DNA of 64,000 bases from Lasiosphaeria ovina (taxonomy: Eukaryota > Ascomycota > Sordariomycetes > Sordariales > Lasiosphaeriaceae). The DNA lies in the NCBI GenBank assembly GCA_033439765.1, contig JAULSN010000001.1, positions 4,774,001 through 4,838,000 on the forward strand. Reading direction: 5' to 3'. Shown here in pieces: positions 23,130-34,284 of the stretch. Position numbers and translations under genes: made by a program. The notes beneath the pieces are model-generated. The model made no database searches. It had not been told where the DNA came from and saw nothing but the letters and a program-made list of their open reading frames with translations. Every line of letters begins with the position of its first letter. The first letter of the stretch is position 1.

Positions 23130-25854
23130 GTCGACCAGGTGGCTGGTGTGAAGAGAAATACGAGTTGAAGATGGTAATCAGGTGTTGTATGACAGGTTGT
23201 GTCAGACTTGGGCGGTAACTTTGGCGAGAAAGGGAGCAGCTGGAAGATGATGAAGGAACAAGGACATCAGACTCGTCTTTGACCTCTCTTTATATACATC
23301 TTGTCGGAGCCTGGAGGCCCTTTCCCGGGCTGGGCGGGCATCTAGAAACAGTCGCATATCTCCTCAGCGCTTTCTACGGATCATGCGCCAGAGCCATGTC
23401 CAGGCCCTCGAACCTGCCAACGGCATCAATAGCAATATAGCGGCATGAGGTTGACTCCATGTTCCCACATCGGCCGTCGTATGCCTTGGAGGATGACGAC
23501 GCTGTGGCGCCGCTGTATAGTGAGCGGAATGGAGACAACCTCGTAAAGGCCATGGCCTGATCGGGCAAGAACAGGCATATACCGCACGGCAGGGCCCGGA
23601 GGTGTACCTACGCAGATAATTACTGGAGAGCTTAGTACCAATTTCCAGGTAAAAGCGTGGGAAAGCTACTAGCAGATAAACGGAAAAACAAGCGTCGAGT
23701 CTCCATGCGAGGCGAGCTGGGAAGGCGGTACAAGACTAATGCACGCGCTGATCTCGGGAGTGCTCCCTGGCGGATCTCAAGCCTAGATGCTAGGAGCACG
23801 GCAGCGTGGGGACCAGGCATACTAGTGTAACTGGGAACTAGGCAGACTGGGCAGTGATTGGGTACCAAGCGGGACGATCGGCACCAGCACGTCTCGTGTA
23901 AAGTGCCTAATGGCAATGGGGCTGCAATCGAGACGGCAAAGCCCCGCCATAATAAAGGGCTTTGTCCATGGAAGGCCGCGGGCAGGCAGGCAGTAGACTG
24001 GGAAGGCAACGCGGCAGGAAGCGGGAGACGGAGACGGGAGACGGGGCGCGAAAGAAAAAAAAAGAAACGAAAGAGGGAGGCGGAATCTGGACAGGCAAAG
24101 GCGAGGAAGGTATGACATGGTATTGCATTGTGCTGTATAGAGAGATCGACACTTAGGTAAGCACGTCGGATCCTCCATGCGCCCTGGGACTTCCCTAGGT
24201 TGGCGCGGCACAGTACGGTAGGTGGACATGTTCGTTTTCTAACGGCATGAAGGAGGCGGGAAACGCGGCCGAAATAGAGTATGTAGAGGTGCAAGCTTGA
24301 ATTGGACATGGTGGCCGGGGTCCGTTGGTGCCGCAAACGGTAGGCCCCACGCCGCCCGCAGTTCGTCCGCCCGCTGCAAGCTAGGCTTGGCAGGGGAGGA
24401 GGCTCTTACAACGTCACCTCATCATGTCCATGTCCAGATTACTTATCTGGCGCCAGCAATGTGCCAAAGTCGACGCTCCAGTAAACAACATTGTGGACAG
24501 CTTTATGGATTGGCCTGTTATGCTCGTTTGTAACGGGTCCATCGACTTGTTTCAAGATTCCATTCGTTGTAGTCCAAATGTATGGTGCTGCACGCCGGTG
24601 GACGGGGGAAATTCGAGGTTCGCGAATGACTGTATCCTCAACGTTTCAGATATTGCCGCTGACGATTGGATGACTTCTAGACGATTGTGACACTCTTGTC
24701 GATGATTTGCTGCTTCTTTATGATCTCGTCCACGGGTCTTTCGTCCTTGCCGCTCGTCTCTACTTATACCGCGCGTGCCTCCTCCAAATCTCCCTCGATA
24801 GTAGCAGAGTGCTCTGTTGAGCAAAGATGGCACTGGCGGGTCTTGAATATGGGTTTAATGGTAGGGGTTCATGAAGGCGAGGGCTACTCAACCTTCCTTG
24901 TACGTGTCCTCCCCTAGCTTCGTGGCCGTTGGCCGTTTGAGGCATCTTTTGTGCATCGCGGTCGCACAGACGCACAACTCGATTGAGTGGGCTGTTGGCT
25001 CGGCGTGTCGCCAGCTTCACGAGAGACAAGGTGGTTCATATGTGCTATTTGACGGGAGTGGTTGAGACGGTGAAAGGGAGGCTAAGCGGCCTCCTCGCCG
25101 TCTGTCATTACGCAGCGAATGGGGTCAACTTGGACGTGCGACCATGTGCAACTCGGAGCGGTGATACAGCGACTTTTCGGGCTCGGACCTGCAGCCAAAC
25201 TCCCAAAATTCCTCGTAGTTTCCAATTGTGGTCCTGGAGAATAATAGCAGTGGTTTACCTCTTCATCACAGGTTGAACGGTAACAGAATCGTTCCTCAAT
25301 ACAATACGCTGCTGGGCATTCCAGCTCGGACCCACCAAGCTACCGACCGCTCCTTCCATCTCAAGACAGTCGCCAGCCATTTAACTGACCTTCCACAATC
25401 CGAACCCCTCCTTTCCTGCCTCGTGATTTTGGGGAGGTTAGGAAACGTGTGCCTGGCGTCATTTGCAAACCATTTCGCCTTTTTCCTCTCGCCAACTCCG
25501 AGGTAGCTGGTGGCAGTGACAGTGACACAGCTTCCTCTGCATCATTGCAGCATCCCAGACAGTCGAGGGTTCCTTCAAGGTATCCCTCGCCTTGAAATTG
25601 ACGGTAAGTCGATCTTTTCACCTTGAATCGCAGTTTCTGGTCGGCAAATACCCCCACATCCTAACCTCGAGACCCTCCTACCTCCTTCCAAAGTCACTAC
25701 CTCTCACTACCTAACCCTACCTCCCCGTACGTGCGCACCTGCCTCATCGCATTCAAACCACCCTCGCTTGTGGGCAGAAATTGAAGTAAGAGATCGACAT
25801 GGTCGGACTGACGGCGAAGCTCTAGTCTTGCTGTCTACAACATAAACTGGCAAA
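23130..25854. other. Intergenic, 2.7 kb, divergent promoters
   Basis: Lies between the divergently transcribed AA9 gene and the membrane-protein gene. Open frames of up to about 230 codons on the minus strand (around 23632-24336) are arginine/serine-rich, lack motifs and share bases with plus-strand frames. A purine tract (AAAGAAAAAAAAAGAAACG-like) is near 24050. No supported gene. Confidence 0.5.
23289..23296 (-). promoter_or_regulatory. TATA box candidate for the AA9 gene
   Basis: TATATAAA on the minus strand, about 160 bp before the AA9 start codon, in a CT-rich promoter. A good TATA box fits a strongly regulated secreted-enzyme gene. Position is plausible; function is inferred. Confidence 0.5.
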
Positions 25855-27016
25855 ATGTCGTTTTCGCCGTCTTCCTCGAGACCCTCGTCTCCGCCCGAGA
25901 TGTCCGAGCAGCGACCTCGGCCTCAGCAAGCTCTTTCGTTCCCCCGCAGCCTCCAACCTGGAGCTGGAGAGTCGAGCCAGTCCGGTCAGCCGTACAAAGC
26001 GTTCGGCCAGCAGTACCAGTACGCCGAGACGTGGTCGAACCCGCTCCCAGAGATTGCCTTCGGCGGTGGTGGCCATGGCGACGAGACCAGCCAGGGACCT
26101 GTCGCAGCTTCACAGACCGACGGCGGAGCGGATTCGGACGTAGAGCACGCGGAGCGACGGCGCGTGAACGAGGCATCGGCCTTACCCCCCGACCTGGCGA
26201 GAACCAGCTACTCCGGCTCCCTCTTCCGCGGAGCCGAGGTTACTTGGGTCCCGCCTACCCCAGACCCGTGGTACAAGAGAGTCCCCAAGATGTATTGGCT
26301 CTACGGTGCTATCATCACCGTGGGAACTATTGGTGTTATTCTCGCGATCCTCGGAGGCATGGGTATGCTGAGCGCGCAAAAGTCGGTCACCTCTCCACCT
26401 CAGAATGACTCCAGCTCTACTATGACAGCCTGGGCGACACCTGCAGTGCTAACGTCCACAAGTTCGGCTGCCGCACGTCCCGCTAGCACCACAACGGCGA
26501 GCGGAACGTCAACGTCGTCCTCTGCTGCTCCGTCGTCGACAACGACTAGAGCAGCACCTACGGTATGTGCACCCCAAACCTTTCCCTATACCCCCTTGTC
26601 TATACATCAGCTTCCAGACTTGTCTCGGACCACTATATCTCAAATCAACTAATCTTTACATTCTCTCCGGACAGGGAGTCCCGCAGTCCTGCACCAACAC
26701 GTCGTCCTTCATCGACAACATCCGATTCATCAGCGGCGACTACCAAAACTACAACACCAACTTCGGCAAGGCGGACTCGGCCGAGGGCTGCTGCAGCCTC
26801 TGCTACGCCAACACGCAGGGCTGCGTCGGCTGGCTCTACGAAGACAAGAATGCGTTTACGCCCTGCGCCCTGGCCGTTATTAGCGGCAGCGAGCCGGGTC
26901 CAGACGCCAAGTGCCCGAACGGGTACGCCGCGCAGACGACATTCTCCTCGAACGGAATCGGGGACCCTGGCGTCGCTGGGATGGGGCCGTGTAGCAAGAG
27001 CCAGCAGGTCAATTGA
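25855..27016 (+). CDS. Single-pass membrane protein with Ser/Thr-rich stalk and Cys-rich (PAN/apple-like) ectodomain
   Basis: Exons 25855-26562 and 26675-27016 (intron 112 bp, GTATGT/ACAG, phase 0) encode 349 residues. Residues 1-145 are hydrophilic, proline- and glutamine-rich and probably cytoplasmic. One transmembrane helix lies at about 146-171 (MYWLYGAIITVGTIGVILAI). A Ser/Thr-rich stalk (about 172-236, likely O-mannosylated) follows. The terminal domain of about 110 residues has paired cysteines (AEGCCSLCYANTQGCVGWLY and a PC..C end), resembling PAN/apple or related modules. That arrangement suggests a type II-like surface protein, perhaps carbohydrate- or protein-binding. No enzyme motif is present. 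The domain name is a resemblance from cysteine pattern and not a confirmed match. Confidence 0.82.
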
Positions 27017-27720
27017 GAGCCTGAAGAAGTTGTAAAGGAAATACCGCGGCGTGTGTCAGTTATATCACTGGGAGCGGGATTGTCTCGTGTTTGCCGCAGA
27101 AGACCTCGGGAACGCTGCTTCTTCGAGATCTGTTCGAGGCGGATATATTATTCGCTGGGATATTTTCCACAATCACCGGAATTTTCTAACGACTTGGGGG
27201 CCGAACTTCTGCTAGCGTCTCCTCGCATTCAGCAAGGTAGACGAATATTTGAGACAAGGTTGCGGGATTTTGAGGCAGCACAGAGGATATCAGAACCAAA
27301 CTGCTAGATATTCTCAGGGATGAAGGATTAAGCTCGTTGAGCTGGTAAACAATTGGGCAAAAATACTGCACCGGCGATTTTGCAACCATCACGGCGTACG
27401 ATATACATACACTACAATCACAATCACCGAGCTGGAGATGGGTTGTTTTGTTGGGGTATGTTTTGTGTATGTTTTGTGTATGTAAAAGCCACAAACACAT
27501 CGTAAAAGTACACGCAACTTGCAAGAAAAGCCTCTCTATAAGACCCGATTACCAACCTGCTCTCCAAACCGTGTCAGTACACGAATGCAACACAATGGTG
27601 AAGGCCAAGGATAAAGCAAAGCAATGTCCATTCTCCGGCTCGCCATCCAGCACGCCATAATGAGCCCTCATCATTCTGGTCTACCCCTGACCGCTTCTCT
27701 CAACCCGACCCATATCCGTC
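27017..27720. other. Convergent intergenic region
   Basis: About 700 bp holding the 3' flanks of the membrane-protein gene (plus) and the PDH E1 beta gene (minus). Nothing else recognised. Confidence 0.5.
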
Positions 27721-29038
27721 TTAAAGACGGAGAAGCTTCGCGGCGTACTTCTCAATCACGTCATCAGACGGGAAGCTCATCTCCTCGAGCTTCGCAGCGT
27801 ACGGAGTCGGCACGTCGGCACCAGTGACACGCTGGGCCGGGGCATCCAAGTAGTCAAACGCATACTCCATGGTCAGGGCCAGGATCTCGGCACCCACGCC
27901 AAAGGCCGGGAAGCCCGACTCAACGACCATCAGGCGGTGCGTCTTCTTGACAGACTTGACGATGCTCTCAATGTCGATAGGCTTAACGCTACGCAGGTTG
28001 ATGACCTCGGCGTCGACGCCGTACTTTTTCTTAAGGCTCTCGGCTACCGTCAGGGCCTGGCCGACGCAGCGCGACAAGCTCACAATCGTCAGGTCCTTAC
28101 CGGCGCGCTCAATCTTGGCCTTGCCAAAGGGGATCACGAAGTCGTCCTTCTGCGCCGCCTCCGACATGGGGAACGACTGGCCGTACATGAGCTCGTTCTC
28201 GAGGAACACGACGGGGTTGGGGTCGCGGATGGCCGCCTTCAGCAGGCCCTTGGCGTCCTCCGCCGACCAGGGGGAGACGACCTTGAGGCCGGGGATGCTG
28301 CCGTACCACGCCGAATAGTCCTGCGAGTGCTGCGCGCCGACGCCGGACGCGAAGCCGTTGGGGCCACGGAACGTGATGTTGCATGGCTGGATACCGCCGG
28401 ACATGTACAGCGTCTTAGCGGCGGAGTTGACGATCTGATCAATCGCTTGCATGGCGAAGTTGAACGTCATGAACTCGCACTGTTGGCACCTCCACATTAG
28501 CTTCCGTCACGCTCGTCCCCTGTTCCTGCTTATTCATATAGTTCCGCGCGAAGGTGCCTTCGGCAGGCGGAAACCTTGATGGATAGCCGTCGACATGTCG
28601 ATAAGACGAGAATAGCAGCGACTAGCTACCTAGCGCGATGATCAATGGAGTACTCACCACTGGATGCAAGCCGCTCAACGCAGCGCCAACAGCCAAGCCG
28701 CAGAAGCCGCTCTCGGTGATGGGAGTGTCGATGACTCTCCTTTCGCCGAAGCGGTCTAGCAGGCCCTTTGTAACCTTGTATGCGCCGTTGTACTGAGCCA
28801 CCTCTTCGCCCAAGATGAACACCTTGTCGTTCGCCTCGAGCTCCTCAGCGAGCGCCTCGTTCAGGGCGTCACGGACGGTGTATTCCTTAACCCCGGAGGC
28901 ATCGGCATAAGTTCGTTTTTGTAGGGGCGAGACGGCTGCTGACCGGGCGAGGAAGGGCGATAACGTCGCGGGTCTAGTGGCCTGGACTCGTGCAGATGCG
29001 GCAGCCAGCCGGGCGGCCGGTCGGAGGTAGCGGGACAT
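27721..29038 (-). CDS. pdb1: Pyruvate dehydrogenase E1 component subunit beta, mitochondrial
   Basis: Exons 29038-28658 and 28479-27721 with a 178-bp intron (GTGAGT/ACAG, phase 0) encode 379 residues, the usual length. The start [19 protein letters not shown] is a basic amphipathic mitochondrial presequence ending near [10 protein letters not shown]. Conserved segments include [63 protein letters not shown] (across the splice), [17 protein letters not shown] and [12 protein letters not shown]. This subunit pairs with E1 alpha to bind thiamine diphosphate and decarboxylate pyruvate in the matrix. An upstream in-frame ATG thirteen codons earlier exists, but the inner start gives the better presequence. 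Confidence 0.97.
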
Positions 29039-29833
29039 GGCTTTGAAGGCGGCGTGTAAGACTCCGAAGTAAGACAAAAGGGGAGAGAATTGAAGCCCTT
29101 AAGGATCCGACTGGCCCGGTGTCAACTAGGGCGACAACGGGAGGACAGGAGCACCGAGTTCGGAGTTGCTCAATTGATTTGCCGGCTCGCGAGGCGGGGC
29201 AATGGCAATCAAATGAGGTTGGTAGGTGGGAGAAATGTGGTGATGCTCGGGATTGAAAGATGTCAGCGCAAGAGGGAATTTTTTTCTCCAACCAAGGGAA
29301 GCTCCGAATCCAGCCAGCATTTCCGGACCTGGGAACGTTGAACCCCAACAGCAAGTCAACGCTAGCGCGTGTGCGGCCTAGCGAGCCGTAATCTGGTCCG
29401 TGCATCGGCTGAATCCATCTTGAGGCTTGAACCTTGAACTTGCCGAGCTCACTTGACAGGCCTCGAAGCTGCCGTCTGGTGGAGCGGTCCTTTCATGGCG
29501 TTTTCCAAACATGTCAATTTTCAACTTCTCCACAAGCATGAGGTACTTTGTTCAGGGATATTCTCTAAGAATCGAGCAACTCAAACTCGACCCGACCGGT
29601 GCCTCCGATATATCTATCGTAATAAAAGTTTGTATGTACATGTACAAGAAAGCCAAGCGCGTCAGCTGTCAGAACCTAATTGACAGCTTCATCGGCCAGC
29701 AGGTATTAAAAGGCTTCCTAACTCCCGTTCCCACGCAGAGAGCTTCCGTCATCCGCATTATGCCCCCATTTCGTTACCCCAAACCGCGCAAGGAAACACG
29801 CAGCAACTATAATAATTCAATGCTGGTTGGTAC
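29039..29833. other. Intergenic: PDH E1 beta promoter and ERG6 3' flank
   Basis: About 800 bp between two minus-strand genes. No further gene recognised. Confidence 0.5.
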
Positions 29834-31191
29834 CTAGTTGGCCGGCTTGCGACCGACCATCAGGTACATTGGTGTGAAAAGGTTCTTCTTCGCGCCAGCA
29901 ACAAGACCGTCGGCGCCCTTCGCGAGCGAATCGGCAGTCTTCTTGGTTCCCTTGGGCGCCAAGCCAACAATCTCTAGGAGGCCGGTGAACATATGCACGG
30001 CACGGCGGGCCACGTGTGTCATCCGGAAGACGGTAATGAAGTCCATGTAGGTTTGCATGTAACCAAGCTCGCCAGCAATCGGCCAGTACCAGGGAAGAGT
30101 GTCGGGGCGCTGCGCCAGGTCCTCGTGGTGGACGAGCTCGAATCCGACCGTCTTCATGGCGTCAAGCGCTTCCGAAATAGGCACCATGTTCGAGATGCCG
30201 TTGCCCTCTTCGATCGCGAGACGAATGTCACGGTGCTCCAGGTTGTTGTTGTCATAATCGTCAGTCATGAGCCACTCGTAAACACCAAACACGCCGCCGG
30301 GCTTCAGGACGCGGAAGATCTCGCCGTACACGCCCTCAAGCTTCGGCGCATGGACGGTAGCCTCAATGGCATAGACGGCATCGAATGTGTTGTCGGCGAA
30401 TGACATTTGCTAGTGCCGTTAGCAAATGGACTGGAAGGTGTCTTCCTGGACAATGGTCACACATACCATGAAATCGCCCTTGACAAACTTGAGCTGACCC
30501 GAAAGACCCTCCTTGACAGCATAGTGTGTGGCGCGCTGAATTTGGTAGTCGTTGTTGTTGAGGCCGGTGATGTGCGCGTCGGTGAACTTGGCAATCTCTC
30601 TTGCCGGCCCACCAACACCGCAGCCAACATCAAGCACCTTCATGCCCGGCTTGATGCCAATGTTCATGGCGAGGAAATGTTCATGGCGAGCGATAGCCTG
30701 GTAGAAGCCCTCGCCAACCGAGAACCGGCAGAAGTGGAAGCATTGACCCCAGCCATACTCGTAGAAATCCGTTGCCAGGTTGTAGTAACTGCGCAAAGAG
30801 ACTGGTTAGTATTGACGCAGTAACAAGTGCTGGGGATAACGTGAGGACTGGAACGGGCCGGGCTTACTGCTTTGTCAAAGTCGCATACTCCGCTGTGCGA
30901 GCCTGATGCCATCACCCGGAGTTAGCATACGCGGTACGCAGCCAGAAGGGGTTGGAGCGGTGATCACGGAAAACGCACCTCGCGGTCGGCGTCCGTCTCG
31001 TTCTCTGCCGTCTTGCGGTCGAAATGCTTGAAGTACTCGTCCACGGCGAGCTTCTGGGCCTCTTGGTCCTTGCCACGCATGGCAGCGAAGCCGCCAGTGG
31101 CCTTAGCAGTTGTGCCATGCAGCGCCTTTGCGAATTCGGCGTCGCGCTGGTGATCCTCCTTCTGGAGGGCGATGTTGGCTTTGACACCCAT
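29834..31191 (-). CDS. erg6: Sterol 24-C-methyltransferase (ergosterol pathway)
   Basis: Four exons: 31191-30979, 30902-30868 (35 bp), 30788-30467 and 30409-29834, giving 381 residues, the normal ERG6 length. Introns carry clear GCTAAC/ACTAAC branch sites and all phases agree. Conserved parts: [18 protein letters not shown] (restored only by splicing the 35-bp exon), motif [30 protein letters not shown], the acidic [17 protein letters not shown] segment and the sterol-methyltransferase C-terminal domain ([15 protein letters not shown] then MYLMVGRKP). The enzyme transfers a methyl group from S-adenosylmethionine to C24 of zymosterol in the endoplasmic reticulum or on lipid droplets. It is divergent from the SLT11 gene. 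Confidence 0.98.
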
Positions 31192-32056
31192 GATTGCAGA
31201 CTGCCGGCGATAGGCAAGAAAAAAGAGGGAAAAGACGTTGTATTTTGAAATGCGATACTGGGAAACCGATTAAGTCCACAGGATAATGTGTTACTTTAAG
31301 TACTGGCGGGGATAGCTGGGGAAAAAAGTTTCCTGGACCCCTTTTAAGGACTGCGCTTCTTCACAGCGGCCTGCCAGGGTGCGGTCAACCGACATGAGCC
31401 TACACTAGCGAATGCCATGGGTCAATTGCTGGAGGCGGCATGTGCTTCTCGGCCCCACCCTGCATTGCAAGTGGCATTGGCTAGACTGTGGATGCAGTTC
31501 TCGCCAATTTCCCTCTGTCCAGTATTGGATGCAAGTGTGTTGCACGATTTGTTGACCGGATCGCAGCCCCAACCAGAACAACAATAGGGCAATAGACACG
31601 TCTATCGAGATATTGCATCCCTTCGGGTTCGAGACTGTAATCTTGAATCAATCGACGGGAATTAAATTTCATTTTTATTCCACCTATTGCCATTTTTCTC
31701 TGCGCCGTAACGAATCCCGGGCCCGAGATCTTGAATCCAAATCCAGATCCGTATCCGTAGCGGCCACACCCGAAAACGCGGGTCAGGAACGCTCGATCCG
31801 AATACGAATAAGAGTGCCACGCGGATAAGAAGGGCAAAAGCCACAGGTGGCGATTACGGAAGGCTGATAAGATTTATCAGCCACAGAAACTTCTCCACAC
31901 CACCCTGGCAGCCTTTTACCACCTCATTCAAGGCGAGCACTACGCACGCACCCCACTACAAGTTCTACATCCAAACCGCCCGTCGCATTTTCAAGCATCT
32001 CGAGTTCGTTTCCGCATCGCATCTCTCCCAAAGCGACGACACACCGTATTCGCAAT
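31192..32056. promoter_or_regulatory. Divergent promoter region of erg6 and slt11
   Basis: 865 bp between two start codons facing away from each other, so it holds both promoters. It contains the GATA palindrome annotated separately. No coding frame is supported. Confidence 0.6.
31862..31882. promoter_or_regulatory. Perfect GATA palindrome
   Basis: GGCTGATAA, spacer GAT, TTATCAGCC: a perfect 9-bp inverted repeat that places two GATA-factor sites (TGATAA) in opposite orientation, with a third GATA on the spacer side. It lies about 175 bp before the SLT11 start and 670 bp before the ERG6 start. Fungal GATA factors (nitrogen, light and siderophore regulators) bind HGATAR, often paired. Binding here is inferred. 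Confidence 0.45.
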
Positions 32057-33232
32057 ATGCCACCCCAGATCAAACAGGACCTTAACCGGTCCGGCTGGGA
32101 GTCAACCGACTTCCCGTCAATCTGCGAGTCCTGCCTGCCCCAGAATCTCTACGTCAAAATGCTCAAGGAGGACTACGGCGCTGAGTGCAAGCTTTGCACG
32201 CGCCCCTTCACAGTCTTCAGCTGGGCCGCGGACCGCGCACATGGCCGCAAAAAGCGCACCAACATCTGCCTCACATGTGCGCGACTCAAGAATGCCTGCC
32301 AGTGCTGCATCATGGATCTCCAGTTTGGCCTGCCCATAGTCATCCGCGACAAGGCCCTCGAGCTCATCGCCCCCGGACCCCAGAGCGAAATCAACCGCGA
32401 GTACTTTGCACAGAATAACGAGCGCGCCATTGAGGAAGGGAGGGCCGGCATTGAAGAATATGAGAAATCAGACGAGAAGGCGCGCGAACTGCTGCGTCGC
32501 TTGGCGCAAAGCAAGCCGTACTTCAGAAAGGGAAGGGAGGTGGACGACGAAGGAAACGCCGTCTCTGGTGGCACATCCGGGCCATCCGGGAATGGAGGTG
32601 CGAGAGGTGGAAATCCGGCCGTCGGCGCGGGTATTGGCGGACCAGGCCCCATTCGCACCCGCGATTCACGAGCTGCAGCTGCACTTGGCGCAAGACCAAG
32701 AGGCGGGCGGAAAGGGCCGATAATCCCAAATGCTCCTCCTGGACCCAAGGACTGGATACCGCCATCCGACACAAGCATCATGTCGCTCTTCGTGACGGGT
32801 ATCGAGGACGATCTTCCCGAGCACAAGATCCGCGATTTTTTCAAGCCCTTTGGCAAGATCAAGTCGTTAGTTGTGTCGCACATGACGCACACCGCATTTG
32901 TCAACTACGAAACCCGGCAGGCCGCCGAGGCCGCGGCCGGAGAACTCAAGGGGCGTGCTGTAATCGCCGGTTGCCCTCTGCGTATCAGGTGGAGCGTACC
33001 CAAGGCAGTCGGAACTATGGACAAAGAGGAGCGCGCCGCAATGCTCCGCGACGGCCGGTCTGCTTTCTCGGATGCCAGACGGAAGACCGGACAGGGTGGA
33101 CAGAGGGCCGTCACGGATGGAAATGCGCATGGAGGGCAAGCAGCTGCCCAGACAGACGAGCTCTCCAGTCTTGCTTTGGCTCCCCCTCCTGGAGCAGACG
33201 ATGTACAATACGCCAGTCTCGCTGGTAACTAA
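32057..33232 (+). CDS. slt11: Pre-mRNA-splicing factor SLT11/ECM2 (RBM22 family)
   Basis: A single exon of 391 codons. The N-terminal zinc-binding part starts at SGWESTDFPSICESCLP, continues through AECKLCTRPFTVFSW and CLTCARLKNACQCCIMDLQFGLP, and is the signature of the Ecm2/RBM22 family. A helical region (EQNNERAIEEG to AQSKPYFRKG) and a Gly-rich linker follow. An RRM spans about residues 240-315 (SLFVTGIEDDLPEHKIRDFF, with RNP1-like THTAFVNYE). The protein joins the catalytically activating spliceosome next to U2/U6 and the NineTeen complex in the nucleus. The tail is Gln/Ala-rich. It is convergent with MZM1. Confidence 0.94.
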   Translation: MPPQIKQDLNRSGWESTDFPSICESCLPQNLYVKMLKEDYGAECKLCTRPFTVFSWAADRAHGRKKRTNICLTCARLKNACQCCIMDLQFGLPIVIRDKALELIAPGPQSEINREYFAQNNERAIEEGRAGIEEYEKSDEKARELLRRLAQSKPYFRKGREVDDEGNAVSGGTSGPSGNGGARGGNPAVGAGIGGPGPIRTRDSRAAAALGARPRGGRKGPIIPNAPPGPKDWIPPSDTSIMSLFVTGIEDDLPEHKIRDFFKPFGKIKSLVVSHMTHTAFVNYETRQAAEAAAGELKGRAVIAGCPLRIRWSVPKAVGTMDKEERAAMLRDGRSAFSDARRKTGQGGQRAVTDGNAHGGQAAAQTDELSSLALAPPPGADDVQYASLAGN

Positions 33233-33486
33233 ACGGAAGGGGAAAACATATCCGACGTCTGTCTATTTGGCAAGGTGTTAGGGGCATTATGGTTTCATGA
33301 TATTTGGGTAGGGAGTCTATGCTGCATCGTGCTCTTCTTGCATTATACGAGCTGGTGTTTTGTTGTTACATCGAAGGATATCGCATGTACTATACTACAA
33401 GGCAGCTTTGCGCTGCCATATAACTGCGTCCTGCAATTGATGCTCTTTGCAGTCGAGTCTTATCCCCGTCTCCTCGTCGTGCCCCG

Positions 33487-33961
33487 CTACCTATCCGAAC
33501 ACTTCTTCCCGTCTATTGTAACTGTTTTCCCGTCGATCTTGATGGTGTCGTTGTCGCCCCGCTCGGTATCCTTATGTATGCGAAGTTCTGTTGCGGGAAG
33601 TCAGCGTCTTTGCGCATATCTGGCTATTTGAAACGGCATCCACCATATCGAAGGCGAGTCTAACACCTACTGTACCTGTCTCCGTCCTTCTTCCCCTGAA
33701 CGACGTTGTGTCGTAAGGCGCTGGCTATCTCCTCGGCTTGCTGGACTCTTGCCTTGACATCCGGGCTATCAACTCCCGCACTCTCTCGGAAACTGTCGCG
33801 TATTTGCTGTCGTGCGGCACTCAGCACGCGGGTATCGCCTAGAAAGTGGTATATGTGAGCGAGAAAGTCGCAGACGAGGGATGCCCCTAGAAGCAGACTA
33901 AAGTACCTTCAAACGCGACTCTAGCAGCGCGCATCAGATGTCTATATGCTTGCATCGCCAT
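33487..33961 (-). CDS. mzm1: Mitochondrial zinc maintenance protein 1 (LYR family)
   Basis: Three exons, 33961-33907, 33838-33671 and 33587-33487, join in phase (GTACTT/CTAG, then GTAGGT/ACAG) to 107 residues. The product begins [23 protein letters not shown], a LYR-type helix (AYR in place of LYR), continues with [17 protein letters not shown] and [15 protein letters not shown], and ends [19 protein letters not shown]. The [10 protein letters not shown] block is characteristic of MZM1. MZM1 acts in the matrix as an assembly factor that stabilises the Rieske protein Rip1 before its insertion into complex III, and affects the matrix zinc pool. The exons are too short to stand out as open frames. 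It shares a 323-bp promoter with zuotin. Confidence 0.93.
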
Positions 33962-34284
33962 TTTCAAAGACATACAAGGCCTGGTCAAGCCAATGCAGAA
34001 CGGTAGCTAGAGCGGTCTGGTGTTTTGTAGTCAACTTGAGGCTATCGTCTGTTTGTCACAAGAGCCCCAGCACGCATGCGCAATGGCTGGGGGTCGAAAT
34101 CCCCAAAGATCGTATTCTCGATTTGATTGGCTATGAACGGCCAGCTGTGGAGAGACACTGCAGGGGTTGAAAAATTCCCAACGGCCCAAAAAAGCCCCTC
34201 CACCGCAAACCAACACTTGCACTCTGAACTTTGCACTCTGCACTCTCACCGGCATTCCAAAAATTGACCGATCGAGACAGCAAA
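33962..34284. promoter_or_regulatory. Divergent promoter of mzm1 and zuo1
   Basis: 323 bp between two opposite start codons. A tandem CTTTGCACTCTG/CACTCT-like run lies near 34228. Both products serve protein biogenesis, but co-regulation is not demonstrated by the sequence. Confidence 0.5.

Noticed and set aside
23632..24336. Minus-strand frame of 234 codons
   Set aside because: Arg/Ser/Leu-rich with no domain, and frames on the other strand cover the same bases.
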